A DNA stretch of 64,000 bases from Cardinalis cardinalis (taxonomy: Eukaryota > Chordata > Aves > Passeriformes > Cardinalidae): assembly GCA_014549065.1 (NCBI GenBank), contig JACDOX010000433.1, positions 248,001-312,000 of the forward strand, read 5' to 3'. The number at the start of each line of letters is the position of its first letter. Within the stretch, counting starts at the first letter, position 1. The notes beneath the pieces are model-generated. The model saw only the letters and a program-made list of their open reading frames with translations. It did not search any database and was not told the DNA's origin. Shown here one piece after another: positions 12,263 to 23,672 of this stretch. The position numbers and the translations under genes are program-made.

Positions 12263-15200
12263 GGAATCAGAAGGCCTCAACCTCCTACAAGTCTGTGAAT
12301 TGCTGGATTCAGGCTGGGATCTTGAGCTTTGCCTTTCCTCACCATCAGTTCCCATCCAGCCCTCCAAAGCAGTAACAAAAGCAGCATTTGGGTTNAAGTG
12401 CCTGGACATCAAACCTTCCTGTGGTACTTGGAAACCTTGTTANAAAGGACTGAACTGAAATTCCAAAATCTGTTGGAGGAACAAGGAAGGAAAACTCCCA
12501 GCTTGCTACTAAGTATGTTCCCACTGAAGCAAAGTTGAGCACCACAACTGCTGGGGGAAGAGAAAAGCTTCAACCAAGAACAGAGCCCTGAGGTCAAACT
12601 GAAGAGAATATTCAGCCACCCTCCTAGCAGAGCATTGTCTGAACATGCCCAGTGCTTTACAACACTCNACACACTCTGTGTTCCAAAAGAATACCCTAAA
12701 GCTGAAGTCTGTGCATTCAAATGTTTGCTGCACGTTTCATCTTTCAGAGTTTTGAAGATCACCAACATTAACTGTACTCCAGCAATGAATTTAGACAGAG
12801 CTAATCAGGCCATTCTGCAGTAAGCTTGGCCTTTAAAATCCTGAAGTGTGCCAGTCTAATTTTGGCACTCAATTTTCCTCTTTAGTGCATTTTTACAATT
12901 TCTATTCAAACCAGCTCTCCAGATATACAAGTTTCCCAAATGCTGGTTCCAGTGTAAATTATCAGCCTTTCCACATTTAGGCACTGGAGATCAAGCTTTG
13001 CAAAGCAGGCCTACATAAAAGAAGGAGAAAGAAAACTCTGGGAGTTGCAGAAAATTAACATTTATAAGTTTTATGTCTTAGCAGCATGTTGGGGTTAAGC
13101 AAGAAAATATTTTTGGAAACATTCTTTGCTTGAAAAGGGACAGAAATTGTCATTTCAGTAACACCTCAGGGGAGAAAGAGGAAAGTTTATTTCAAATATT
13201 CTTTTGGAAATTAGAAAATACTATTTTCAAGCTGTTCCCTACCATTCTCTAAAGTCCATAGGAGACAATTTGTATGCTAAAATAGTTCTCCTTTTTTTTT
13301 GTGACCAGAAATAATTCCAGCAGCATAGACATCCTAGAGTTCTCCATGGATGCATCTTGGGAGAAAGGGTCATTTTCCTATAGGCATTGGTGGCATCCAA
13401 GATACAGATGGGTGCAAAAGGAAGTCAGATTGTCCATGGAGACCCTTTGGACCCAAAAGAATGTTTTCTCATGTCCTTGTTTAGTTTTTGGAGCAAATAT
13501 TATTTAGAGGAAAAATGATCATTGTTCTGTTATTTCAAATACAGATTTTTTTTTTTCTTTGTACTCCACCCATTCTAGGTGTCAGGAATAACATACAGAT
13601 TACAATGATAATATAAAATTCAAGTAGATTAAAAAAAAAAACAAACATTGCAGGTTTCTGCAATAGATGTCAGTGGCTCTTATAATTTCTGTGACTGCTG
13701 AGTCAGAGAGCTTTTTTTTTAAAAAAAGAAAGTGCTTTTTTCTTTACTGTCTTCCAAGAAAACATGATCCAAAACAAATATCCTCAGATTCCTTAAAAAT
13801 TCTGATCTCTGCCATATCTGAGCAGCTCAAAGCAGAAAAGCAAACAGGTTTCAGTGATAAAATGACTGTAAATTATCAGTACTGGATGAGAAATCTGTGT
13901 CCAAGAACAATTCTGACAAAACCCACGACAGGCTGTTGCATGGTTGGGTAATAAGTGTAGGTTCTTNCTCTGTATGGGAGAGGTTTTGTTCAGGACTGCA
14001 AGTCCTCAAGGCTGGCTGATATTTCTTTGTGTTCTGAGGGGAAAGTTCTTACGTTAATCAAAAGGGCTGGGAGGGAAAATCAGTTCCTTTTTTCTGTGTA
14101 ATCACCACAATCAATCACCAAAACTGTTCAGCCACATCTTTTATTGCTCTTTTATCAGTTTCATGACACAGTGAGATCTCTGCCATAAAGGCTCCATGGG
14201 CTGTAGGAAGTTTCAGAATTTACCATGGCATTTCTCTGGCTTGNGTTGGGCAGATTTTCATGGAAAGAAACAGTTCTGCATAAAATCCTCATCTTAATCT
14301 ATGTCCAGTATTACAGAAGCTTGAACTATAAGTGCTGGAACAAAAAGATAATGTTTGAAAATGGTGTTTCAACACTGCAAAATAAGCCCAGCCAGGAAGC
14401 CACTGCACTTACTCCCAAGTGCTGCTGGCAAATGTGAAATCCAAGTCCAGCTGGATTTCACACTGGACAGTGCACAGAGCCAGGCATGTTTAAACATCCC
14501 TGCTGCAATCAGAGCACGAGAAAGAAAAGCAGCAAAGACACTGATCAGTCATTTCCATGCTTGCTTTGGCCACTGCTCTGCTGTGGTAGGTTTCTTCTTT
14601 GCCTCAGAGCTGAGNCAATCTCCTGCTGTCTGTACAAGCACAGAGCCTGTGCAAAACAGGCAAACAGAACTGGNTCAAGACATCTGAGAGCCAGTGCAGC
14701 ATTTAAGCCAAATTTAAAATGAAGTTTGGCTGTAAATTTGTAGCTAAATTTAAAATTAAGTTTGGCCCCATTAGGCCATTTTCAATTTGTAGCACAACTG
14801 CCACCAACTTATTATTGCCCTGATCAGAGTTTGAATGTCTAGAAACAGTTGTATACAAAGCTAATGAAATATAATATTCAAAAAGAGCCAACACAGTTGA
14901 AATTTAATGTCTTCAGAGTCTTAGTATTGCTCAAATATATATTTCANTTTAAAAAATTAAAGAGATAACTGAAGAGGAGAATCCTCTAAATTTTCAGGCA
15001 AGTAAGGTTTGAAGGTCTGAGGAAAAGGACATGAGTTAGCCTGGTCAAAGGGAGATCAGACAGGTTTTATATTTTATGGGTTTTGTTAGAACTTTTGTTT
15101 CTGACAGAGTCAAGACAGAGTTAACCCTTCTTTTTACCATGCAAGAATCATCTTGTCAGCTGCACATCTGGAGTTTTTAGCCCTCCCCATGCATTTTATG

Positions 15201-17805
15201 CCCGTGCAGAGCACTGATCATCTGTTACATGATTTGGATCTCTTTGGTAGGGAAGGCAGGAGCAGTGTCTGAGGTTGTTTGCAATGCTCTGGTTGATCAA
15301 CTGTTCCTAATTTCCCNAAATTGTTCCTTTTTCTAGCCCCTTTTCCCTTTGTTCTGTAATTAAGCCCACATGTCCCTATTTTTAACTCCTCTAGTCCTCA
15401 GGCCCAAAACATGTTTCTGATTGTAGATGCTGCCCTTCTTTGAACTTTTGCCTCTCTGACTCAGCTGCTGAGTATCTGACCACTGAGCTGCCCTGGTGCC
15501 ACCTTGTTCTGGGAGCCAAAATCAGAGTTTTTGTGCTTTAACCACCTCAGCACCCCACCACAGCCAGCAGGAGAGGACAGTGGAGATGGGAGGGAGATGG
15601 GAGTGCAGTGATGGACGTCCCTGTGCCCAAATGTCCTTCATTTCCATGCCATTGTGTTGTCACAGGACTAATGTGACACAGTTTTCTCAGGAAAAGCAAA
15701 TTCAGCTGTTTTTTTGTCCTCTGGCTCTTCACATAGTATTTAAGGGGTTTGCTCTGTGTGTGTGTGTAGGCGTGGAAAGTGATTTTGAGAATAAATGGAG
15801 CAACTTAGGAAAACAAAAAGAAGCCCTACCTGTGAGGATTGAGGTGAGGATAACTGAGAAGAGGTAACAGAAAAGTGAATGAATAAAGCAAAAGGGACAT
15901 AAAGGAGAAAGTGGGAAGGAGTACAACAAGGAGACAGAGGGAAATACATGGCAGCAGCACTNCAGTGAGGTGGGTCAAGCAAGGAGATACTGGGAAGGGA
16001 AAAGGAAAAAAAGAGACACAGAGAAGAAAAATCAAGGAGAAATGGATTCAGAGGGGGCAAAGGAAATCACCCCAGAACATTTCTTTGGAGCACATGAAGT
16101 GCCTGAGAGATTTGCAGGCTGCTGCCAAGGCTGTTCNAACAGCAACTCCAGCAGGTGTGGCCCCAGCCAGGGGCACGGGGAAAGGGACTCGGGATCCATC
16201 CCAGGTGATTTAGGAACCAGCAAGCTCAGGATGGTGCAGGAAGGATCTAACTGCATGACCAGGAGCAGGAAGCCTGGAGACAAAAGGGGAAGAAGAGAAG
16301 GAAAGCCCCAGCAGAGTTAATTCAGCCTGAGGAGCTGCCCAGCCCCGGGAGGAGTGAAATTCTATTTTTGGCTGAGAGGGCACTGGCTGGGGATGCTGTC
16401 ACTCCTTCGAGGAGGCTGTGCCTGTGGGGAGTGTGGGTTAGGGCCAGACCATCCCATCCCATTCCATTCCTGCTGCTCATCCAGCTGCTGGGATCTTCCT
16501 TGTAAACAAGCTGCTTATTTGCTTTGGGTTTTTTTCTTCCCCTCTCACTTGNTTCCAGTTCCCCATTTCTTTCAACATAACAGGAAGGATGTCAGACACC
16601 TCTCAGATTTGCATTTTTTCCCAGTTAGCAGGGTGTTTTTCCTACTTATTTTTCATAGAAGGAATAAGTAAGAAATTTTTCCAATTGCTTTTTCCTATTT
16701 CTTTTCATTAGTCATTATGTCATTGCCTGTCTATAGCTGTCCATTACAGCCTTGTGATTTGTCTCCAGCAGGGTATAAATAGTCTCTGTTTACCTGGTTC
16801 CTGCTCCTACTTCAAACATTCCCAGTAGCCTGAGGGATGTCACCTTTCATTGTGGGCATCACACCTGTGTTACAAAGATTAATAATGAAAGGCCACGTGA
16901 AAAAAGTCACTTTTGGACAAAAAACAAGCATTCACTCAAGCTGCAAGGCATTATTTTTGCAGTTGTTTAAAAGGATACAACTTTGTTTCATGTGGCATCA
17001 TTTCCATCTTTTCTGATGTCAGGTTAAGATCCTGTTGAACAGATGGAACAAGAGGACAAGACCTTTGTGTTGAGACTCTTTGCATCATGATGCAGCATTG
17101 CCATCTCATGAGACCTAAAACAGCTGAGGGGGCTGATTTGAATTGGGGGTAGCAAAGAATTGTGAGAAAAAGAAGAAAGATTTTTCAAAGAGATCAGCAG
17201 TGGTATAAATTCCAGTGTATGTCAGTGGTGGTTTTGTCCCTTCCAAAATCTTCCTGACTGGATTTTGGAATGGTAGAACACTAGTAAAAAAAAAAAAAAA
17301 ATGCACACATTGTTTTTTTTAAGGCATGTTTTCCTCTGAGCTATGGACAGAAAAATTCTTACATTTACATTCATGAAGTAGGAAAAATCCTATGTAAAGG
17401 AATGCCCCATTTCTCTGTCTATAAATCCAATCTAAAAAGTGAGAATAAGGATACATCTGTGAAATTCCAAAAAAAAGGGAAGGAGAAGGCAGTGCAGTTG
17501 TTTTGCTCAGATTATACAGATATTATTCTCCACTCGAAAGAAAAAGTAATTGCTTGAAAGTTTAAAACCTGTCTTTTGTGCTAATATTTAGGTATAGTTC
17601 ACTTCATATTTCCTGATAATAATCTTACTCTGATATGGTGAAGAAACGGGCCTGTATGTGNAATGCTAAATGCAGCTTCCATTCCCTGATGGTGAAAGAA
17701 TGAACAAATAGAGCACAAGATTTTAACTTCAGAAAAACCAGCAGGGTGCAAATGGGATTTAAAGTTCTTCTCCTCCTGTTTAAAGGAGTATTAGACTTCT
17801 TCATG
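12263..17805. other. Intergenic, about 5.5 kb without a gene
   Basis: No coding exon recognised. It contains a 36-bp-period duplication at 14707-14766 and ordinary poly-A or poly-T runs. The longest frames here (about 95-125 codons) have low-complexity or repeat-like translations and no domain. Confidence 0.6.
14707..14766 (+). repeat. Two-copy repeat, period 36 bp
   Basis: The 24-nt units at 14707-14730 and 14743-14766 differ at only two positions. Each starts near 'gccaaa' or 'gctaaa' and ends 'tttggc', so each unit is also close to an inverted repeat. Confidence 0.8.
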
Positions 17806-17935
17806 CTGAGAGTGGCCAAGCACTGGCACAGGTGGCCAGGGAGGCTNTGAAGTCTCTCCATCCTCAGAGGTGTTTAAAATTCAAGTGGACAAGACCCTGT
17901 CAAGTCTGGAATTAGCCTGGAGTTGTTTGGAAGAC
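17806..17935 (+). mobile_element. CR1 LINE internal/3' fragment
   Basis: It matches the CR1 block 'ccaagcactggcacaggtgg', then 'ccagggaggct', 'tctccatcctcagaggtgtt' and 'gtggacaagaccctgtcaa'. The 3' tail is missing and divergence is high, so this is an old copy. Boundaries are approximate. Confidence 0.7.
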
Positions 17936-18480
17936 AGAGCCTGCAGAAGACACTTCCATTTTTTTAAAATTCTGGAATATCTCACTAAACTCAGTTCTGG
18001 AGCATCCANAGCAGGTACAGGTTAATTCCCAGCTAGACCACTGGCTGCGCTTTCCTTACACTCCAGCAGTACCATGTAATGGTGGGAGAGCAGGAAATGT
18101 GAATATTTCCCTGCCAGCAGCTGGCATTGTATAAAAAAATGAGACAGGGAATGGCTCCTTTGGGTTCTCTAAAANAGCTGCTGGCAGGTGCAATTGCCCA
18201 CTTTTCAGAGCAGAGGTGTTTTGTGGGCACAAGTTAACACCCATCTCCTCCCACTGCTGTGTACCACGGTTTTCACTGGAAAAACCCNTATAACACTGGA
18301 ATCCAGAGGGGCAGAGCCCTTCCCCACCCAGCTCAGCAGGGACTGTGGAGCATTCTCCTCACAGATGGCCTGCACATGCATGACAGCTCTGCTGTGTGCC
18401 TGCCCGCTGGGCCCACGCCGCAGCCGTCTGTCTGTCCTGCACGTCTGGGGGGCAGGCAGCCTGCTCTCAGCGTGCCCCGG
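17936..18480. other. Intergenic, GC rising toward the LTR
   Basis: No gene recognised. The last 200 bases are GC-rich with a few CpGs (near 18413-18445), but they lie outside the LTR boundary set by its terminal inverted repeat. Confidence 0.5.
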
Positions 18481-19106
18481 TGTCCTGGGGTGACTTTATC
18501 ATGCTGAGTTGCATCCCCATGTGTCTCTTTAGCCCAGAAATGAGCTTTGCACCTTTCAGGCTGGTTCTGAGAGCAAGGGGGGGGAGACAAGAAGCACAGA
18601 GTTTGTTTTCAGAAACTGCACTCGCTCCTCCGTGTNCCTGTGTTATCTGCAGCGTGGACAGACAGCAGGACAGAGCTNTCCTTTGCTTCTAGTTAGTTTT
18701 AGCGAGCTGAGGCAGAGAAGTTCCCTGGACTGTGGTTTTTCTTTTTCTTTGGACCTGTTTAAACCTGCTCTGGGCTCAACACCCAGAAGAACACCAGGAG
18801 CTCACACTCGTGGCCCACCAGGGCCCGGGATGTGGCATTCTCCAGCACAGGAGGGACCGAGTAACAGCCCACCAAGAGGACTTTCNGAGTTTNTCNTCTC
18901 TTTTAAAGTGNCAAGAGGTTTTATTGTTTAATATTGTTCTTTTTTGTGTGTGCTGGTGAATGCTTTGCCTGTTAAATAAACAGGTTTTTGTCACTTTTCT
19001 CCAAGGAAATCTCTTCCNAAACCAGTTGGGAGAGAGGCCACTTAAATCTGCTTTCTGAAGGAGCCCCTTTAGAGGTTTTCTCCCAGATTTGCCCTAAACC
19101 AGGACA
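18481..19106 (+). mobile_element. Solo LTR of an avian endogenous retrovirus
   Basis: A 626-bp LTR with intact ends: it starts TGTCCTGG and ends CCAGGACA, an 8-bp perfect inverted terminal repeat with the TG...CA signature. AATAAA at 18975-18980 gives plus orientation; it is followed by a T-rich stretch, as expected around the R/U5 region. No gag, pol or env sequence adjoins either end, so it is a solo LTR left by recombination or an isolated end. I recognise the sequence type as a common songbird LTR, but the family name (ERVL- or ERVK-like) is not certain. It probably retains promoter and polyadenylation signals. Several ambiguous bases (18637, 18678, 18886-18911, 19018) fall in it. Confidence 0.88.
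18975..18980 (+). terminator. AATAAA polyadenylation signal in LTR
   Basis: The canonical hexamer lies within the LTR, in the stretch 'gttaaataaacagg', followed by T-rich sequence. It would be the processing signal of the former provirus. Confidence 0.7.
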
Positions 19107-21648
19107 GCCAGTCCATCTGGAACCCCCTGACACACAGCCAGACCCTTGTCCCTGTGTNCCCCCACCCACTGNTCACTCCCTTTGTGCTCCAAGGAAGCTT
19201 TGGAGGAGTGAGCTCTGCATTTCCAGAGCACGAAGAGCCTGTGATCTTGGCACACCACTCATGCTCCATCCTCCAATTCCTGAAAAGCACAGCTGCACAA
19301 AGACTGGGCAAAGCTTCTTTCTGCACCACTGCTTTAAGGGCTTGCTGGAGCAAGTGTTTATGCTTTTTATTCCAGGGTGGTGTGGCTCTACCACAAGCAG
19401 GTGGCTTTTCCTGAAGAGCAGTGTATTCCCAAGGATGGCAGCTTATCTCCAGTAGACTAGTACAGGTAAAAAATTCATTTTAAATTAATTTTGTCCTGCA
19501 CTAAATGATCCTACTTTCATAGTCTCATGAGCATATTTGATCTTTCCCTCTACGTCCCTTTACCCTCTGCAGTTCTCGACCTCACTCTATGATTATTTAA
19601 TGTAAAATATTGATGACTGAAGAGAGGTTCATTANCAGCCCAAGGTCTGTGCTCTCTTCTGTCAGCATGTATCCTGGCAGAGATCCCAGAGTCAATGTGA
19701 ATTTTGTGCAATTACATCCAAAAGCAGCTAAATCTGAACACGTGGTGCCTTCTCAGCTTTTCTGTGGAGAGGAAGAGACAGAGAGAAGAGTTAAATTTTG
19801 AGTCCCAAATTTAGAGGATAAACAAAGCCNGAGTCCTCATCACTGTTGCATTTCTGGGGTCTTTCAGCAGCANATGTAATTCAGTGTCCTCTGAACTCAT
19901 CAGTGGAAAATGGCCTGTCCTGCCATCCACACTCCTGCTTCTGTAATTCCATTTCTTTTGAGATCACTAACTACCACCAGGAATTTGGAATAAAACTATA
20001 CCTAGCAGAAGAAGAAAGAAAAATGACTTACCAAGTCNTGCCTGTTCCTTGGAAACTTCTGCNCATGAAACCGGAGAGAANATGAAATGTATGAAATGAT
20101 CGTGGGGAGTTTAACAGATTTCAAAAGTGAAGAAAGCACTTGAGTCACCACCAAGAAAAGGAAAACAACCCAAGAGGAAAAGACCACCTAGAACTGATGA
20201 NGGGCCAGACACCTGCCTTTAATTGAGTGCCTAAAGAAAACAGTATCTGCCCAGCCTTTAATGGGAACGAGTTCTGACTTGCTTNGACACACGCTGTGTG
20301 AAGTGCCATGTGTGCTCTTGGTTGATGGTTAGAAGGAAATTCTTATGCTGGAGCATGGCGTGTACCTTGCAGACCTGAAGCATGAAAATGTGAAAATTAA
20401 TGAAATCCTACCTAGCTGATCAAAACAAAGTGAAAATGTGCAGTGCAGGATACACTGGACAGGTACAATAATCCTCTTGATTCAAGGGCAACAGCAAAAG
20501 TACCTTTGTCACAAAGCTGTTCATTCTGTCTTTGTCCCCCTTTCTGAGGTTAATGAGGGAGAACATTGTGATTTTGTGATCTAATATGGACAAACAGATT
20601 CCTGGCTTACCCACTTGGAATTGAAGCAAACATGGACAGTAGAAAAGACAAACCCTGAATTATTTTTTTTTAACTGCCTCCCTTCCCTGTTTCCTTTCAT
20701 TGTATTCCTGACAGTTGCTCCTGAGGAGCTTATGCTGGCTATATCATGGCCAGGGTTCTATTCTATTTTGTGTTCCTACCTCTTTATCACTGTTAGAAAT
20801 ATTACTGCCCTTCCATCCTACTGAATGAGAAAAAAATCTGTGACTGCTTTCTCCATCACCCCATCCATCCAACTCTGCTTTCAGACTATTTCCAAGACCT
20901 TGTTCCACTGCCTAAACAGCTTTTCTCTCTCTTCTCTCATCTCTCCCCATCACAGCTCTCCTTCCTCTTGAATGCATGAGTGCACGAGCAGTTTTTGCCA
21001 AAATCACCTCTTGCTGCTCACTCTGCCTGGCAAACCTGGCTGCTCAGGCCCTTCCTTTCTGCCTTCCCCTTCACCCCCTGATCAGTTGAAGCTCCCACTG
21101 AATGCCAGAAAGCTCTCTCAGCTGTTCCTTCTGTGCTGCTGCCATGGATTCTCCCCTTGCCAGCCATGGAACCACCCTTCCAGCTGCCTCTTGCCCTGCC
21201 TCTCCTGCTGCCATTAAATTNCTGGGCTCCTACATAAGGAATAATGGGTTTGTACTGCTGTGCAAAAGCCCTGTTCTTGTCCTCCTCTAAAGGAACTAAA
21301 TAGCAGCTCCATGGTACTGGTAGTATCTGGACTTTTAATCAAATAACTTGCTACTCTTTAAAGAACACACCAATTTTTTAAGTCATTGCCATCACACACA
21401 GTTCAATGACCCTACTAATTGACATCAACATCATTCCTCTGCTCATGGACCTTTTCCTGTCCTCTTTTCTGCTGTTTCTGCACAGCACAATTGACATCTT
21501 GATCTTCAAAATGTTTTCCTTTTACTCAGCTGTGGTATTGTTGTGCANTTTCTGCTACAGGGAGTTCAAGATGCAGGAGAGAGATGCAACATCTGAGGGA
21601 GAAAACCATGCCACTGGAGGGAAAATCACTCAGAAAAGAAATTTTCTG
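19107..21648. other. Intergenic, no gene seen
   Basis: No supportable exon. The open frames are short; the C/T-rich stretch at 20860-21220 gives leucine- and serine-rich translations that reflect composition. Confidence 0.55.
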
Positions 21649-21782
21649 TAGAATCAGAGAATCACAGAAAGATTAGGGTTGCAATTGCCCTTAAAGATCC
21701 ATTTTACAGCCTCCCTGCCAAAGGACACCCTTCACTAGACCAGGATGCTCAGAGCCTGGAACACCTTAGGAATTACTTCCTT
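21649..21782 (-). mobile_element. CR1 LINE 3' fragment (old)
   Basis: The reverse-complement CR1 tail 'tagaatcagagaatcacaga' is followed by 'gcaattgcccttaaagatcc', 'cttcactagaccaggatgct' and 'cagagcctggaacacc'. The order matches the antisense of a CR1 3' end. Confidence 0.82.
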
Positions 21783-23562
21783 TCCAGGTTATTTTGCAAA
21801 TCCAAAATTCCTGAAAGACTTCAAGCTTTGATTTGATGGAAGGATTTTTAAATCAGCAGTGTTACTTTATCATAATTTATGCTTATGGCCTTGTGTTAAA
21901 TTGCTTTGGACTTACTTCAAGGAGCAAGGAATGTCAGCTGTTCATTGTGCATTTTGCCTTGCATCAGGAGGGCCTTGGCTCAGTGCCACCATGGCATTTC
22001 TGGTCTAAAAGTGCTCTTCCCTTAGATCAGAATCCATCAGATCACAGCAGCATGGGACCAGGATGAGAAGNAAAAGGAGCCTTAGTTGTGTGTAATTTTA
22101 GGGCTCTGACAGTGATGATTCACGAGCATGTTGATGTTGAGGTAACAAATAAAGCCCTGAACCTCCCAATTACATCTGNTTGGGAAGATCCCTAGTGCTG
22201 AACAAAGCAGCACTGGAGCTGGAGGAGTTATTCTTGGTGTACATTTGGGTGTAAATGAAAGCAGGGTTCGTTTAAGGCTAAGGTTTGAGTGCATTTTCAT
22301 ACAAATTGAGAAATACGAGCCCGGGCTTTTGGAGTGCTTTGTGTTTGCAGGCTGCTCTCATCAAGGTAATTAGTTTGCAAGAGATCCCCAAAGTGAGGCA
22401 CAAACGGGCCTTTCATCCTGCTCATTATACAGGAGCAATCTTTATATCAAGTGCCCTCTGATAAACGTTAATAGCTGTGATAAAACTCAGGATAATGAGA
22501 AGAGTCTTCCAACAAACTACAGCAGGGCATGCAAAGCAATTCACCTAAAACCTGCTCCAAATCCTTCCCTTGCACTTTTACAAAGCAACATCACTGTAAG
22601 TTGGATTTTGTAGTGACTGTACAGGGCAGGAGGGCTTGGGGAGGAGGAAAATTGGGCTTTCAGAACTTCCCAGCCATGAGCAGAGGGATCATTTTACAGA
22701 GACTGTTGNAGGAGAACAAATGCAGAGGCTCTCACATAGACCTCTGTGTAGCAGACACTATTTTCTTCTCATCTTACAGCATTAAAAGATGATGTAAAAC
22801 AAGATGTAAATGATCTTGAATTTTCTGAGCATGCTGGAAGGTAATTTTCTTTAAAGAGGAAGCACTAGTTTAAAATCAAAGTGTANATTCTTAAGAGATA
22901 CATGCAAGTTTGCACTAACTAAAAGAGAGGGAAAATATTTTTAGGTTATGTCTAATTTGATTCTTTGTTTGACTCTATTTTTATAAAACATCAATTTTTT
23001 CTGATGCTACTTTAGCCTCTGGAGAAGGGTCTCCAATAATTTCTTCTAAGAGTAAAATAGAATAGAAAAGAGTTTGTAGGCTCTGGTGTAAGAATAGAAT
23101 TATAAATNAGAGACCTTATAGGAAAAACCTAAAATTGCAATATTTTCCCATTTTTGTTCCATGAGACAGTNATGAAAAAGGAAAATACTCTTAAAAATTA
23201 GCAACATTTTCATACTCTAAAAAATAGCAAAAGGGGCTCAGGGCAGATGGGTTTCAATGATTCAAAGTCCAGTGAACTCATCTGAGACACTGCTACTGTC
23301 ATATTATGTTCTCATTTGCTATGGTTTAATTTAACTTCGGAGTATTTAATTTATTTTTTCAACTGTAAGATACATTCTGAAGCTAAATAAACACACTAAA
23401 TCCTCTTGCCTCATTTCCAGCCCCCTGGAAATTTCCAGCAGGGCAGGAGCAGAGCATTCCAGGGGCTCTGTGAGGGGACTTGGCCACCCCTGTCAGTGCC
23501 AGAGCAGGTCAGGATTGCCACCCAGACCCAATCCCACAGACCTCAAGAGGCAGGAGGATAAA
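21783..23562. other. Intergenic, with a possible conserved non-coding element
   Basis: No gene recognised. The 22310-22520 stretch differs from its surroundings and is listed separately. The remainder is ordinary AT-rich DNA. Confidence 0.5.
22310..22520. promoter_or_regulatory. Candidate conserved non-coding element
   Basis: Non-repetitive sequence with a balanced composition, a homeodomain-type TAATTAG near 22368, GATA-like 'tgataa' words (22461, 22479) and intact CpGs ('aaacgggcc', 'aaacgttaa'). This is the look of vertebrate deep enhancers, but conservation cannot be tested here. Confidence 0.3.
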
Positions 23563-23672
23563 GAATCCCAAAGAATCAGAGTTATTAAGGCTGGAAAAGG
23601 CCTCTTAACATCAAGTTCAATAAAAAATGTCACACTGCCAGGTCCACCACTAAGGTTATGTCCTTTAATGAC
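23563..23672 (-). mobile_element. CR1 LINE 3' fragment (old)
   Basis: Contains 'aatcccaaagaatcagagtt', 'attaaggctggaaaaggcct', 'aacatcaagttc' and 'ccaccactaaggttatgtcc', which match the antisense 3' end of an older CR1 subfamily. It lies inside an open frame of about 200 codons (23470-24084), which is therefore not a gene. Confidence 0.75.
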
